A stretch of DNA of 64,000 nucleotides, taken from assembly GCF_001632845.1 (NCBI RefSeq), contig NZ_CP011994.1:2056001-2120000 (forward strand), given 5' to 3'. A program made the translations under genes and the position numbers. A model generated the notes under the pieces. That model worked only from the letters and a program-made list of their open reading frames with translations. It did no database searches and was not told the DNA's origin. This stretch comes from Ectothiorhodospira sp. BSL-9. GTDB lineage: Bacteria; Pseudomonadota; Gammaproteobacteria; Ectothiorhodospirales; Ectothiorhodospiraceae. Positions 36,801-44,414 of this stretch are shown piece by piece (position 1 is the stretch's first letter; every line of letters begins with the position of its first letter).

Positions 36801-36939
36801 GGAGCTGGAGTGGAGCCTGCTGGCCAAGCTGGAGCAGTACCGTGCCATCAACGAGCAGGTGGATGTGTGGTTCCAGCTCAACGACACGGATGACGACCGG
36901 GACCGTGTGTACCCACTGCACCTGGATTACCTGCCCTGA
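33874..36939 (+). CDS. Periplasmic vWA protein, PpkA C-terminal type (copy 2, long)
   Basis: A 1021-residue exported protein. I start it at GTG 33874, preceded by GGGAGAAGAAC; the open frame upstream to 33814 lacks a ribosome site. A signal peptide ends at AWA-GS (about residue 34). Residues about 40-345 form an N-terminal region absent from copy 1. It appears to have two related halves, each beginning with a Y-x-[VL]-P-x-G pattern and ending in a PCPEA/PCDPG cysteine. A Pro/Ser/Ala linker then leads into the SH3-like and vWA region, identical to copy 1 from residue 362 (metal site D614-x-T-x-S). It lies 60 bp after the S41 gene. Confidence 0.85.
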   Translation: MQISNHCRVFELGRWLVMLMVLLCLMPASPAWAGSSTALGGLVSYELPSGWRVMTDRDEQFRLQAANRQAMLRIRTGEQGREASALKDVLAQVPEPQAGEFLGATARLFSGDSGSGSFVTGPMQVYVLESCIFQGPAPSPIVVELAATESWWRDNDPQALWRHMRLNLPDNIQPCPEAVAPGIDWYFNEPAVVAYRVPEGMNTFRSRATANLRDDDGMPNFSIGWDVLSFNEEFDLRGALGTGFSEPPRVFEADMLGHPAWVFEGRGAYGERWWHRSVALLKQCLADGQPVMMRAHADDAWMQTHGDFGIFNDNAWLFMPDDAIPCDPGLLQTALMRLEAELSAPQPSASAEPTPPASGALWDLEGDAGHAPAASEARDDGIRCAGEGPCVEVSTELALRVLPRPFSHVYAQREADESAIIQANVAAFRPLYVFAREGVELDRAGDPLGWYQVGQGRDAPLGWMQARDVFEWRQALLVSYTHPGDPIEGRSPVLMFQDLSSLESLVDDMDMAGRARSLYADIRQGEVPESVVSMEPERFVDITRQFYMLPILDWEQTRIRGDDARLLQLAAAVPRARGADTLDNPEYASQSRVGRGEAGAGLGDLQVDLVFVIDTTRSMQPFIDMTRDAVARMTQEFTDESSARFRFGLVTFRDCTDTIPGLEYVTRNHTPELVDGQTLVDLLEHSARATEVGSLDYAEEVFAGVDTALRSAWREDALRFMILVGDASSHPKGHPQNVTGKDEVDLRRELDDAQVHLLAIHLQDPRAEADHPIAHAQFSHLSRVRGDAGRSAIEAVDAFEQAQYLALVEQVTDDINSLLQRAVGGQAATPAPGAGDAELASVSALWQAALVEYIGREATPPKDIVAWSLDRDLMNPADRSLDVRVLVTREQLSTLSQSLDRVVQALMRAEVTQAQFFEALQGVAGQTMKQPDEIGQGAQLADTGLLPAFIQSLPYRSDILSLTDEMFASMTTQQRAELEWSLLAKLEQYRAINEQVDVWFQLNDTDDDRDRVYPLHLDYLP

Positions 36940-36940
36940 G
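34957..36940 (+). repeat. 1,984-bp direct repeat, copy 2
   Basis: Second copy of 25200-27183, same orientation. It covers the shared linker, SH3-like, vWA and helical parts of the long vWA gene and its stop codon. Recombination between copies would delete or circularise 9,757 bp carrying the Tag-like genes. Confidence 0.95.
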
Positions 36941-36969
36941 TCGGGCGGGCCATCCGTTGGAGTGATGTC

Positions 36970-39900
36970 ATGCAGCATGGATTTGTGATTCGTATCGTTC
37001 TTGTCCTCCTGCTGGTGACCCTGCCTGGCGCTGCGCAGGCCGTGAGCGTCTCGCCGGGGTTGTCGGAGGCGGTGCAGCGGCTCATCGACGGCACGGCCAC
37101 CCCGGAACAGGAAATGCTGATGTTCTTTGCCAACCGGGAGGTAAACCTGGCGGCCTTGCGGGGTGAACTGAACACCAGGCAATACGAGTTCGTGCAGCAC
37201 CGATTCAATACCCTGAACGAGCAGTTCTCCCGTCAGGCTGTGCAAGAAGCGGGATTTCGTGCTCAGGTCACGGGTCAAGGGGTCAATCCCGGCGCCGATA
37301 CCGACGTCAATGTGCTGTCCGGAGGCAGTCGTCGCATCAAGCTGGACGACATCCAGCAGATCGAGATGAATTATCAGCGTATTGCACGTGAGCACTTCCA
37401 GCGCCAGGGTCTGGAAACACCGGTGGGTCGGTTCGACACCGACACGGATTTCATGCCCCACCCGGATCACACGGATCAGTTCGACCAGATCGTCCGGCAC
37501 ATCAACCAGCGGGGTGGCACCGCCTACGCCACCCCGGGCGCAGTGCGTGCCCAGATCGCCCTGAGTCACGATTCCCGCTCGGGTATTGTTCCGGTGAACG
37601 TGGATGACGCCATGGATTTCTCTGCGGAGATGCGCCGCCTGAGCCAGGCCAAAAAACGCAGTGCGGATGCCTGGGTGCGAGAAGCAAACGCGCTGCAGCG
37701 CCTCGATCCGCAACGGGCGGAACTCTACCGGGCCCGGGCGCAGTTGGCTGAATCCCAATCAGCCAAGTACATCCACCGTCAGTTCAAGCTGAGCAATCAC
37801 CTGCTGGAACAGCACAACCTGCCTACGGCAACCCTTGAGAATACCGGCCTGGATCGGGCGCTGGGGCGTCTCGACAGGGGTCGGGGTGTTGCCACCGTGG
37901 GGGATGCGGTCGCCGTGCGTGCCATGAATCAACACGGATTTCAGCGGGCCTCCGATCAACTGGTGGATACCTTCGGCACTCTGGCTGGCATCAATCCCGC
38001 TCAGACTGAACAGTTCACCCGGGCCATCGCCCAGGAGGTTGTCCGCATGACCCCTTCCAAGGCGGGTGAGGCCATCAGCCGCCTGGAGCGCCAGGTGGGT
38101 GGGGGTTTCGCCCAGAGCGTGGCCCGGGAAGCCCGGAATATCCGGCCACCCCCCAAGGTCGCCCCTACACCTGCGACATCCAGCGCGGCATGGGCGGGCA
38201 AGGCGGTGAAGATCCTGTCGACGGGACTGAAGGGATATTTCATGGGCCGGGAGGGTGTGTATCACGCCCTGGATCAAACGGAGTCTGACGACACTGCCTT
38301 CGACTTCGTCATGCGTGTGTACCAGAACGCCGCCTGGTACGGTTCTGGTGTGGGATATGCCTACGAAGAAGCGGAACAGGCAGAAATTGCCCGATTCATG
38401 CGGGAGGTGGAGCGCGGCCATGATCCAGGTCTCACCCGCTACGTGACCGTGACCCTGCTCCAGATACCCTACCTCATGGCCAGGGATACGGCCACGGGCA
38501 TCCTCTACCTGCCCGACGCTGTCTTCGAGGCCATCACCGGCACCAAGGAGGCAGAGGCCCGTGAGCAGGCATCCAGGGAGTTCCTGGCCGAGGTGCGGCG
38601 GCTGGTGCGTCATCGTGAGCTGATTGACGAGGCCTTTGCCCATGCCGAGGAGATGGGCGTGAGGCCCGAGGATTCGGACGGCTTTCTCGATTGTCTGTGC
38701 AATCAATGCGGAGGCATGCTGGGGGGATACTTTTGTGTGGGTTCGGGTTGCCGATTTTCCATGGGTTCGGGCCCCTGCGTGTGCAAGGGCCCCCTCAATG
38801 CCTGGAACACCCCGATCCCGGGGGGCATCCAGGAGAGTCTGAGTTGTTTCAATACTGTCACGAACAGACACCACAGCGAGGCTCAGGCCATTTTCGACAG
38901 CTGGCGGGAGCGTATTCCCGCGGAGAACTACAAAAGCGTCGAGACCGAGGTGGAAGAGATCAAATGGCTTCTGGAGCAAGGTGACTTTGAACAGGCGGCC
39001 CGCAGCTATCAGCCCATCGCTCCGTTGCTGGACGGGGCTGTGGGTTCCATCGCCACAGATGACGGTGTGATTCACACGCGCCTGGATCGGCACCTGGCGG
39101 GACGTATCGCGGGAGGGCTCACCACCGGGGCCCGTGACCACCAGGCCCGACAGGAGTATCCGCAGGCCCTGGATGCCTATCGGGCCGGGTTGTCTCTATG
39201 GCCTGACGAAGAGGTGGAGGCCCGGGTGGCGAGGCTGGAGAGATACCTGGCCGTGCAGGATCCCCTGGAGGCCGCCCGCAGGGCCGAAGGGGCTCAGGTG
39301 GCTCGCAGTCAGCCGTGGGACGACACGGCGGTGGTGGCGTTGACGCCGCCAAGGGAGCAGGCCATGGTTAGCGAGCGCGGATCACTGAATAGCCAGCAGC
39401 GGGAGCAGGTACATGAACTCCGGGTGGAGCAGCATGGGCATCTGACCGTGGAGGTACAGGCGGATGGGGATCTGCAAATGGGGCTGCAATTGCGGCATGC
39501 GGAGGGGGCGGGTCTTCTGAGCCAGGACCGTGCCGGACGCAGAGATAGCCGACGGGTGGAGCAACCCGATCTTGCCCCGGGCCTTTACGAGGTCCGGGTG
39601 CAGCGCCAAAGCGGGGAGGGGCATTACGTGCTCACGCCCCACCTGCGCATGGTGTCCATACCCAACGACCGGGAACCCAATGATTCTGCCGAGCAGGCGC
39701 AACCCATCCCCGTGGATCAGGTTTCCACCGGCTTGCTCGGCTATCGCAACCACGAGGGCCGGGACATGGAAGACTGGTACCAGGTGACGCTGTCCGCCCA
39801 TGGGCGGCTGTCGGTGGACATCGAAGCCGAAGAGACCCTGCGGGTGGCTGCCCAGTTGCGGGACGAGGCGAGCACTGGATTGCTGCATCAGGACCACCTG

Positions 39901-40383
39901 GGCCGCAGGTCGCAAAGGCAGCTGGAGCGGCCCGACCTGGCGCCTGGGACCTACTACGTGCGCGTGATGCGTCATGAGGGGCAGGGGGGATACACAGTCA
40001 CGCCCCGACTGGATCGCGTGGGCGAGGCGGGTGAACTGGAGCGCCACGACAGCATGGAGCAGGCACGCCCCATCGAACTGGACCAGGAACTCATCAGCCT
40101 GCTGGGTTACCGTGATGCGTCAGGGCGCGATACCGAGGACTGGTTCCGCCTCACAGTGGGTGCATCCGGCCAGTTGTTCGTGTATGTGCGTGGCGATGAC
40201 GAGTTGCAGCTGGCAGCGCAACTCAGAGACGCTGGCGGCGCCCGCACCCTGGTGGAGGATGGTCACGGGCGGGACTCCCGCCGTCGTCTGGAGCGGCACG
40301 ATCTGGAGCCGGGGACGTATTATCTTCGGGTTTACCGTCACGCCGGGCAGGGCAGCTATCGCGTGACCACGCGGTTGCAATGA
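36970..40383 (+). CDS. 1137-residue exported protein with Cys-rich segment and PPC repeats
   Basis: I do not recognise the N-terminal part. A signal peptide ends at AQA-VS (about residue 24). Residues 25-560 are mostly helical, with a DTD-rich stretch (GADTDVNVL, FDTDTDFMPHPDHTDQFD). Residues about 574-606 have seven cysteines (DCLCNQCGG ... GPCVCKG), possibly a disulfide- or metal-bound knot. Residues about 650-770 look TPR-like (RQEYPQALDAYRAGLSLWPD). From about 800 to the end are three tandem pre-peptidase C-terminal (PPC) type beta domains, each closing with LEPGTYYLRVYRHAGQG-like sequence. It is the last gene of the vWA/Tag-like run, 30 bp after the long vWA gene, so secretion or presentation at the cell surface is likely. 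Confidence 0.75.
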   Translation: MQHGFVIRIVLVLLLVTLPGAAQAVSVSPGLSEAVQRLIDGTATPEQEMLMFFANREVNLAALRGELNTRQYEFVQHRFNTLNEQFSRQAVQEAGFRAQVTGQGVNPGADTDVNVLSGGSRRIKLDDIQQIEMNYQRIAREHFQRQGLETPVGRFDTDTDFMPHPDHTDQFDQIVRHINQRGGTAYATPGAVRAQIALSHDSRSGIVPVNVDDAMDFSAEMRRLSQAKKRSADAWVREANALQRLDPQRAELYRARAQLAESQSAKYIHRQFKLSNHLLEQHNLPTATLENTGLDRALGRLDRGRGVATVGDAVAVRAMNQHGFQRASDQLVDTFGTLAGINPAQTEQFTRAIAQEVVRMTPSKAGEAISRLERQVGGGFAQSVAREARNIRPPPKVAPTPATSSAAWAGKAVKILSTGLKGYFMGREGVYHALDQTESDDTAFDFVMRVYQNAAWYGSGVGYAYEEAEQAEIARFMREVERGHDPGLTRYVTVTLLQIPYLMARDTATGILYLPDAVFEAITGTKEAEAREQASREFLAEVRRLVRHRELIDEAFAHAEEMGVRPEDSDGFLDCLCNQCGGMLGGYFCVGSGCRFSMGSGPCVCKGPLNAWNTPIPGGIQESLSCFNTVTNRHHSEAQAIFDSWRERIPAENYKSVETEVEEIKWLLEQGDFEQAARSYQPIAPLLDGAVGSIATDDGVIHTRLDRHLAGRIAGGLTTGARDHQARQEYPQALDAYRAGLSLWPDEEVEARVARLERYLAVQDPLEAARRAEGAQVARSQPWDDTAVVALTPPREQAMVSERGSLNSQQREQVHELRVEQHGHLTVEVQADGDLQMGLQLRHAEGAGLLSQDRAGRRDSRRVEQPDLAPGLYEVRVQRQSGEGHYVLTPHLRMVSIPNDREPNDSAEQAQPIPVDQVSTGLLGYRNHEGRDMEDWYQVTLSAHGRLSVDIEAEETLRVAAQLRDEASTGLLHQDHLGRRSQRQLERPDLAPGTYYVRVMRHEGQGGYTVTPRLDRVGEAGELERHDSMEQARPIELDQELISLLGYRDASGRDTEDWFRLTVGASGQLFVYVRGDDELQLAAQLRDAGGARTLVEDGHGRDSRRRLERHDLEPGTYYLRVYRHAGQGSYRVTTRLQ

Positions 40384-40501
40384 GCCTGGCTGACCACTCC
40401 GCGCGACGCCTGCCGTGGCGTTGCGCGGAGGATTGGCGTTGTACCTGCCTGTTCAGGTATTTTGCTGTCCATCCCGACCGTTTCCCAACCGAGGAGCCCC
40501 C

Positions 40502-40771
40502 ATGGTCACCGCCATCATCTTGATCAACGTCCAGCGCCAGAAGGTCAACCAGATCGCTGAGGAGCTGGCCGACATGGAACAGATCACCGAGGTCTTTTCC
40601 GTCAGTGGTCAGTATGACCTGATCGCCATCGCGCGCGTGCCCAGGAACGACGATCTGGCCGAGGTGGTGACCCGTCGCCTGCTGACCATCGACGGGCTGG
40701 AGAAGACCAACACCCTGCTGGCCTTCAAGGCCTACTCCCGGCACGATCTGGAGGCCATGTTCTCCGTTTGA
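40502..40771 (+). CDS. Stand-alone Lrp/AsnC-type effector-binding (RAM) domain protein
   Basis: An 89-residue protein consisting only of the C-terminal ligand-binding/oligomerisation domain of Lrp/AsnC regulators (VTAIILINVQRQKVNQIAEEL, VFSVSGQYDLIAIARV, LLTIDGLEKTNTLLAFKAY). There is no DNA-binding helix-turn-helix before it. Such single-domain proteins form decamers or mix with full-length Lrp proteins, and their ligand is usually an amino acid or unknown. I start it at ATG 40502, after GAGGAGCCCCC; the open frame further upstream has no conserved sequence. A short TTTGATCG tandem repeat follows the stop. Confidence 0.9.
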   Translation: MVTAIILINVQRQKVNQIAEELADMEQITEVFSVSGQYDLIAIARVPRNDDLAEVVTRRLLTIDGLEKTNTLLAFKAYSRHDLEAMFSV

Positions 40772-40867
40772 TCGTTTGATCGTTTGATGTGGCGCCGCCC
40801 GACCCACGGCAGCGGGGAACCGCATGGTGCCGGGGGCGGGCACTGAAATCATTTGCAAGGAAACCCC

Positions 40868-41446
40868 ATGACCCAGATCCAGCATCGTGAGGCCTGGCTG
40901 TTGGCCTCGCGCGAGTTTGACGAGAATCGAAGTGAAAGCCTTTGGCAGCGCTGCCTGGAGCAGTGCCATCAGGACCCCAACGAGGCCAAGGCCCAGTACC
41001 TGAACGAGGCGGCCGTGCTGTACGACCAGCATCTGGCCCAGGGGCGTGGTGAGGGTACACCGCATCCTGACGGCTCCGGTGGAGTGCGCCGTGGCAGGCC
41101 GCCCAAGCAACCAAGGGTGGGTCTTTGGGCGCGCCTGAAGGAGCCTTCGCCCCTCAACCCCCTGATTGCAGCCATCCCGCTGGGTCTGGTGGCCCTTTGG
41201 ATCATCCTGGGCTACATCTTCGCCCAGACCCGCCCACCCTTCGTGGTATGGGGCGTGTTGCTGGCGATCATCTACGTGCCGGCCGCAGCAATCATTGGTT
41301 ATACAGCCCTGTTCACCCTGCGTTATCGCCTCAGCGAGACCTTTCGGCGTGAGCGGGCCGCTGAAGTGGATGGCCTGAGCCTCTGGGCCATTGTCTCGGT
41401 CCTGTTGTTTGGTGCCATCAGTACCTTCCTGCTCTGGGCCATGTAG
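40868..41446 (+). CDS. Membrane protein of unknown function
   Basis: A 192-residue protein starting at ATG 40868 behind AAGGAAACCCC. The N-terminal about 80 residues are soluble, acidic and helical (WLLASREFDENRSESLWQRC), followed by a basic linker (GRPPKQPRVGLWARLK). Three hydrophobic helices follow at about 97-118, 125-150 and 168-190. I do not recognise a family. It follows the RAM-domain gene by 96 bp and precedes the NERD gene by 93 bp on the same strand, with an AT-rich gap before the latter that suggests a separate promoter there. Confidence 0.7.
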   Translation: MTQIQHREAWLLASREFDENRSESLWQRCLEQCHQDPNEAKAQYLNEAAVLYDQHLAQGRGEGTPHPDGSGGVRRGRPPKQPRVGLWARLKEPSPLNPLIAAIPLGLVALWIILGYIFAQTRPPFVVWGVLLAIIYVPAAAIIGYTALFTLRYRLSETFRRERAAEVDGLSLWAIVSVLLFGAISTFLLWAM

Positions 41447-41539
41447 CGACAGGCTCCTTGCACTGGTAGATATGACCTATTTTTCGTGGGATATTGGTTA
41501 CCCACATAAATACCCTGGGAAACCACAGGTAAGTGCGCC

Positions 41540-42856
41540 ATGCTGATCAAGCCTGTTGACGACCTCGCCCCCCACATCGAGGAACTACACCGTCTGCTTG
41601 GGCGGGCTGACGATGAACAGGCCCGGCAGATCCGGGCGAGAATCCTGGCCCTGGAGGGGCGGTTGGCCGCAGCCGCCGAACTGGATCGGCAACTGGCCGA
41701 CTCCAATCAGGCCGTGGTGATCCACGACCTGCACCTGGAGGTGCGGGGCACGTCCGTTCACTTCGATCATGTGGTGTTCAATCGCCGCATGGAGGCGTTC
41801 GTGCTGGACTCCCGGTTCTTCAATACCGGGGTCAGGGTGGAGGCCGAAGAGCGCTTTTTCCATGTGGACGAGGAAGTGGGGGGCGACCCGCTGGAGGTCA
41901 TCGACCCGCTGAGCGATCTGGCCGAGCAGGTGCGCGCCCTGGGCAACGCGGTGCTGTTCATGTCCTGGCCCCATCGTTTGGGCGTAAGGCTCATTCCACA
42001 GGTCCATGGCCGCATTGTGGTGGGGCCGGATGCCCACGTGCATCTGGCCGGCGAGCACAACCCGGGTGGCCAGGTCACCTGGCTGGAGGACGTGCTGGAA
42101 CAAGGCCTGCGGGGCAAGCCAGGGCAGGGCGGCAACTACCTGGCCATGTTACGGGCCCTGGCCTCCACCGTGAGCCTCCAGGCCCTGCAGGGCTGTGCCG
42201 AGGCATTGGCAGGTCTGCACGTGGCCCGTGCGCCGAATTATCAGGCCGAGTTCGGTATCAATGCTCAGGCACCATCCCCCAGGGGTGCGCCGGAGCAGAC
42301 AGCACAGACCGAGGCCACGGAAACACCGGCCGCCGCGCCAGCGGCACCCAAGGAGGAAGAGGTCAAGCCCCGCTCCCAGCGAGGCCGGGCGAGCACCAGC
42401 GGCACCAGGAAGTCCTCAAAATCAGCAACCAGTGAGGGTGCCCGTTCTCAAGGCAAGGGCAAGCCCGCTGCCCGAGGCAAGACCAGGGAGGCCACCAGGG
42501 GCACCACAGGCCAACGCCGCAGCAAGGCTGCAAAACCTTCGGCAGAAAAGGCACAGAAGCCATCCCCGGCGGCATCCGAGGCCGAATCGCCGCCGGCCTC
42601 CAACCCGGATGAAAGCCAGGCGTCCGAAAAGAAACTCCCTTCCTCCCGTATCGCCTCCGCCCTGGGCATGAAGACCGGCCCTTTCCTGGATCTGCTGGCC
42701 GAACAGGGCCTGCTGGAGCAGAAGGACGGCGCCTGGCAGCTCACCGAAAAAGGGACCGAGCGCGGTGGCGAGCAGCGAGGCAGCGGCAACCGCATCTCCT
42801 TCGCCTGGCCCGCGTCGGTCAAGGACGAGGCGAGGGCTGCCAGGGATGGGTCCTGA
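41540..42856 (+). CDS. NERD-domain protein with basic histone-like linker and winged-helix-like tail
   Basis: A 438-residue protein. Residues about 55-175 resemble the nuclease-related domain (NERD): a VVIHDLHLEVRG strand, SVHFDHVVFNRRMEAFVLDSRFF around the predicted metal/catalytic core, and VRLIPQVHGRIVV. The usual E-x-K of nuclease folds reads D-S-R here (LDSRFF), so activity is uncertain. Residues about 245-375 are a Lys/Ala/Ser/Pro-rich disordered linker like histone H1 tails. Residues about 378-430 (SSRIASALGMKTGPFLDLLAEQGLLEQKDGAWQLTEKG, a small winged-helix pattern) could bind DNA. No neighbour points to a pathway. Confidence 0.7.
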   Translation: MLIKPVDDLAPHIEELHRLLGRADDEQARQIRARILALEGRLAAAAELDRQLADSNQAVVIHDLHLEVRGTSVHFDHVVFNRRMEAFVLDSRFFNTGVRVEAEERFFHVDEEVGGDPLEVIDPLSDLAEQVRALGNAVLFMSWPHRLGVRLIPQVHGRIVVGPDAHVHLAGEHNPGGQVTWLEDVLEQGLRGKPGQGGNYLAMLRALASTVSLQALQGCAEALAGLHVARAPNYQAEFGINAQAPSPRGAPEQTAQTEATETPAAAPAAPKEEEVKPRSQRGRASTSGTRKSSKSATSEGARSQGKGKPAARGKTREATRGTTGQRRSKAAKPSAEKAQKPSPAASEAESPPASNPDESQASEKKLPSSRIASALGMKTGPFLDLLAEQGLLEQKDGAWQLTEKGTERGGEQRGSGNRISFAWPASVKDEARAARDGS

Positions 42857-42892
42857 ACCGGATGAAAGGTCTCCAGGGAACCGGAAAAGTCC

Positions 42893-44368
42893 CTAACGCT
42901 TCCGCGTTAAATCCAGCCGTCGCACGAAATCCTCCAGAATGCGGCGATACAGGTCATCCTTGAGGATGGCGTCCTCCACGCCCGCGTCCAGGCTCGGGTT
43001 GTCGTTGACCTCGATCACCATCATGCCACGGTCCGTCTGTTTCAGATCCACCCCGTAAAGCCCATCGCCGATGAGATTGGCGGCCTTGAGGGCTGTTTTG
43101 ATCACCATGGGAGGGACATCCTCCACGGCCAGGGTGCGCGCGCCCCCTTGCCGTAGTCGGCCCTTGGCCTGGTGGTTCACGATCTGCCAGTGTTTTCGGG
43201 ACATCAGGTACTGGCATGCGTAAAGGGGTTGCTTGTTGAGCACGCCGATGCGCCAGTCAAACTCCGTGTAGACGAATTCCTGGGCCAGGATCAGGTCCGA
43301 TTCCTTCAGCAAGCGGCGTCCGATCTCCTCCAGTTCGGCACGGTTCTCGGCCTTGAACACGCCTCGGGAGAATGATCCGTCCGGGATCTTCAGGACCACG
43401 GGATAGCCGATATGCTCCTCAGCGGTGAGGAGGTTTTCCCTGCGCAGGACCAGGGTGCGGGGTGTGGGGACCTTGTTGGCAGCCAGTCGTTCTGCCAGGT
43501 AGACCTTGTTGGTGCACTTGAGGATGGAGTCGGGGTCGTCGATCACCACCATGCCCTCGCTGTCTGCCTTGCGGGCAAAGCGGTAGGTGTGGTGGTCGAT
43601 GCGAGTGGTTTCGCGGATGAACAGGGCGTCGTATTCCGCCAGGCGGCCGAAATCCTTTCGGTCGATCAGGTCCACCTCCAGCCCCACGGTGCGCCCCAGG
43701 CGTGCAAAGTGGTTCAGGGCCGCCCGGTTGGAAGGCGGCAGGTCCTCTTCCGGGTTTTGCAGGATGGCCAGGTCATACTTGTAGCTGCGGGTGCCCCGGG
43801 GTTTGCGCCAGGGGCGCTTGAGATAGGTTTCCAGGGCGCTGAAAAAAGAGTCCTCCTGCTCGGCATCCAGGCTGTTCAGGGCCATGGGCTTGAGGGCTTC
43901 AATACGCCACTGGCCCACCAGCCGGAATTCCACCTTGAACAATGGGGTGGGGAAGACGGTGAACAACTGCTGGGCGATCTCCTGCAGTTCCTTGGGGGCG
44001 CACTGCCCGAAGAAGACGGTGATCTCGAACGCCGTGGGCTCCAGCCCCGAGCGTTTGCGCCCCAGTACCCGGGCCACCTTGCGATCGATGTCCTCGGTGT
44101 CCAGGCTGTAGATGGACTTGCGGGAGAGGTCCTGCAGGGTTCGTACCGAGGGTACCACCTTGTGTTGCCGGGCCTCGGCCAGCAGCGAACAGTAGTAACC
44201 CACACTCAGGTAGCGAAGGCTGCGGCACAGGTTGATCACCCGCAAGCGGCTTTTGCCAGCGGCATAGTCCGGGTGGGTGAGGTAGTCCGCGGCCAGCACC
44301 ACGGGGTAGTCCGGGAAATGGGGCTTCCAGTCTCCGGGTTGCTCGATGAGCAGGACATGATCCGACAT
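42893..44368 (-). CDS. RimK-type ATP-grasp ligase with RLAN N-terminal domain
   Basis: A 491-residue amide-bond-forming enzyme. Residues about 1-200 match the RimK-like ATP-grasp N-terminal (RLAN) domain (LLIEQPGDWKPHFP, LCRSLRYLSVGYYCSLLAEAR). Residues about 205-480 are the ATP-grasp ligase (FIRETTRIDHHTYRFA, GYPVVLKIPDGSFSRGVF, and GVDLKQTD...MVIEVNDNPSLDAG near the C-terminus with the Mg-binding Glu and Asn). Relatives add glutamate or other amino acids to a protein or peptide. The next gene on the same strand is a GNAT-C39 fusion, a pairing that has been predicted by comparative genomics to form a peptide-modification or small-metabolite pathway. The substrate is unknown. Confidence 0.9.
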   Translation of the reverse strand: MSDHVLLIEQPGDWKPHFPDYPVVLAADYLTHPDYAAGKSRLRVINLCRSLRYLSVGYYCSLLAEARQHKVVPSVRTLQDLSRKSIYSLDTEDIDRKVARVLGRKRSGLEPTAFEITVFFGQCAPKELQEIAQQLFTVFPTPLFKVEFRLVGQWRIEALKPMALNSLDAEQEDSFFSALETYLKRPWRKPRGTRSYKYDLAILQNPEEDLPPSNRAALNHFARLGRTVGLEVDLIDRKDFGRLAEYDALFIRETTRIDHHTYRFARKADSEGMVVIDDPDSILKCTNKVYLAERLAANKVPTPRTLVLRRENLLTAEEHIGYPVVLKIPDGSFSRGVFKAENRAELEEIGRRLLKESDLILAQEFVYTEFDWRIGVLNKQPLYACQYLMSRKHWQIVNHQAKGRLRQGGARTLAVEDVPPMVIKTALKAANLIGDGLYGVDLKQTDRGMMVIEVNDNPSLDAGVEDAILKDDLYRRILEDFVRRLDLTRKR

Positions 44369-44414
44369 GGGGGCTTCCTTGTGGCTTGTGGCGCAGGGTT
44401 GGGGCTTTGTGTGG

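Noticed and set aside
40765-40790. TTTGATCG tandem repeat after the RAM-domain gene as a regulatory site
   Set aside because: Only about two and a half units, no dyad with proper FNR spacing, and no gene placed to use it.
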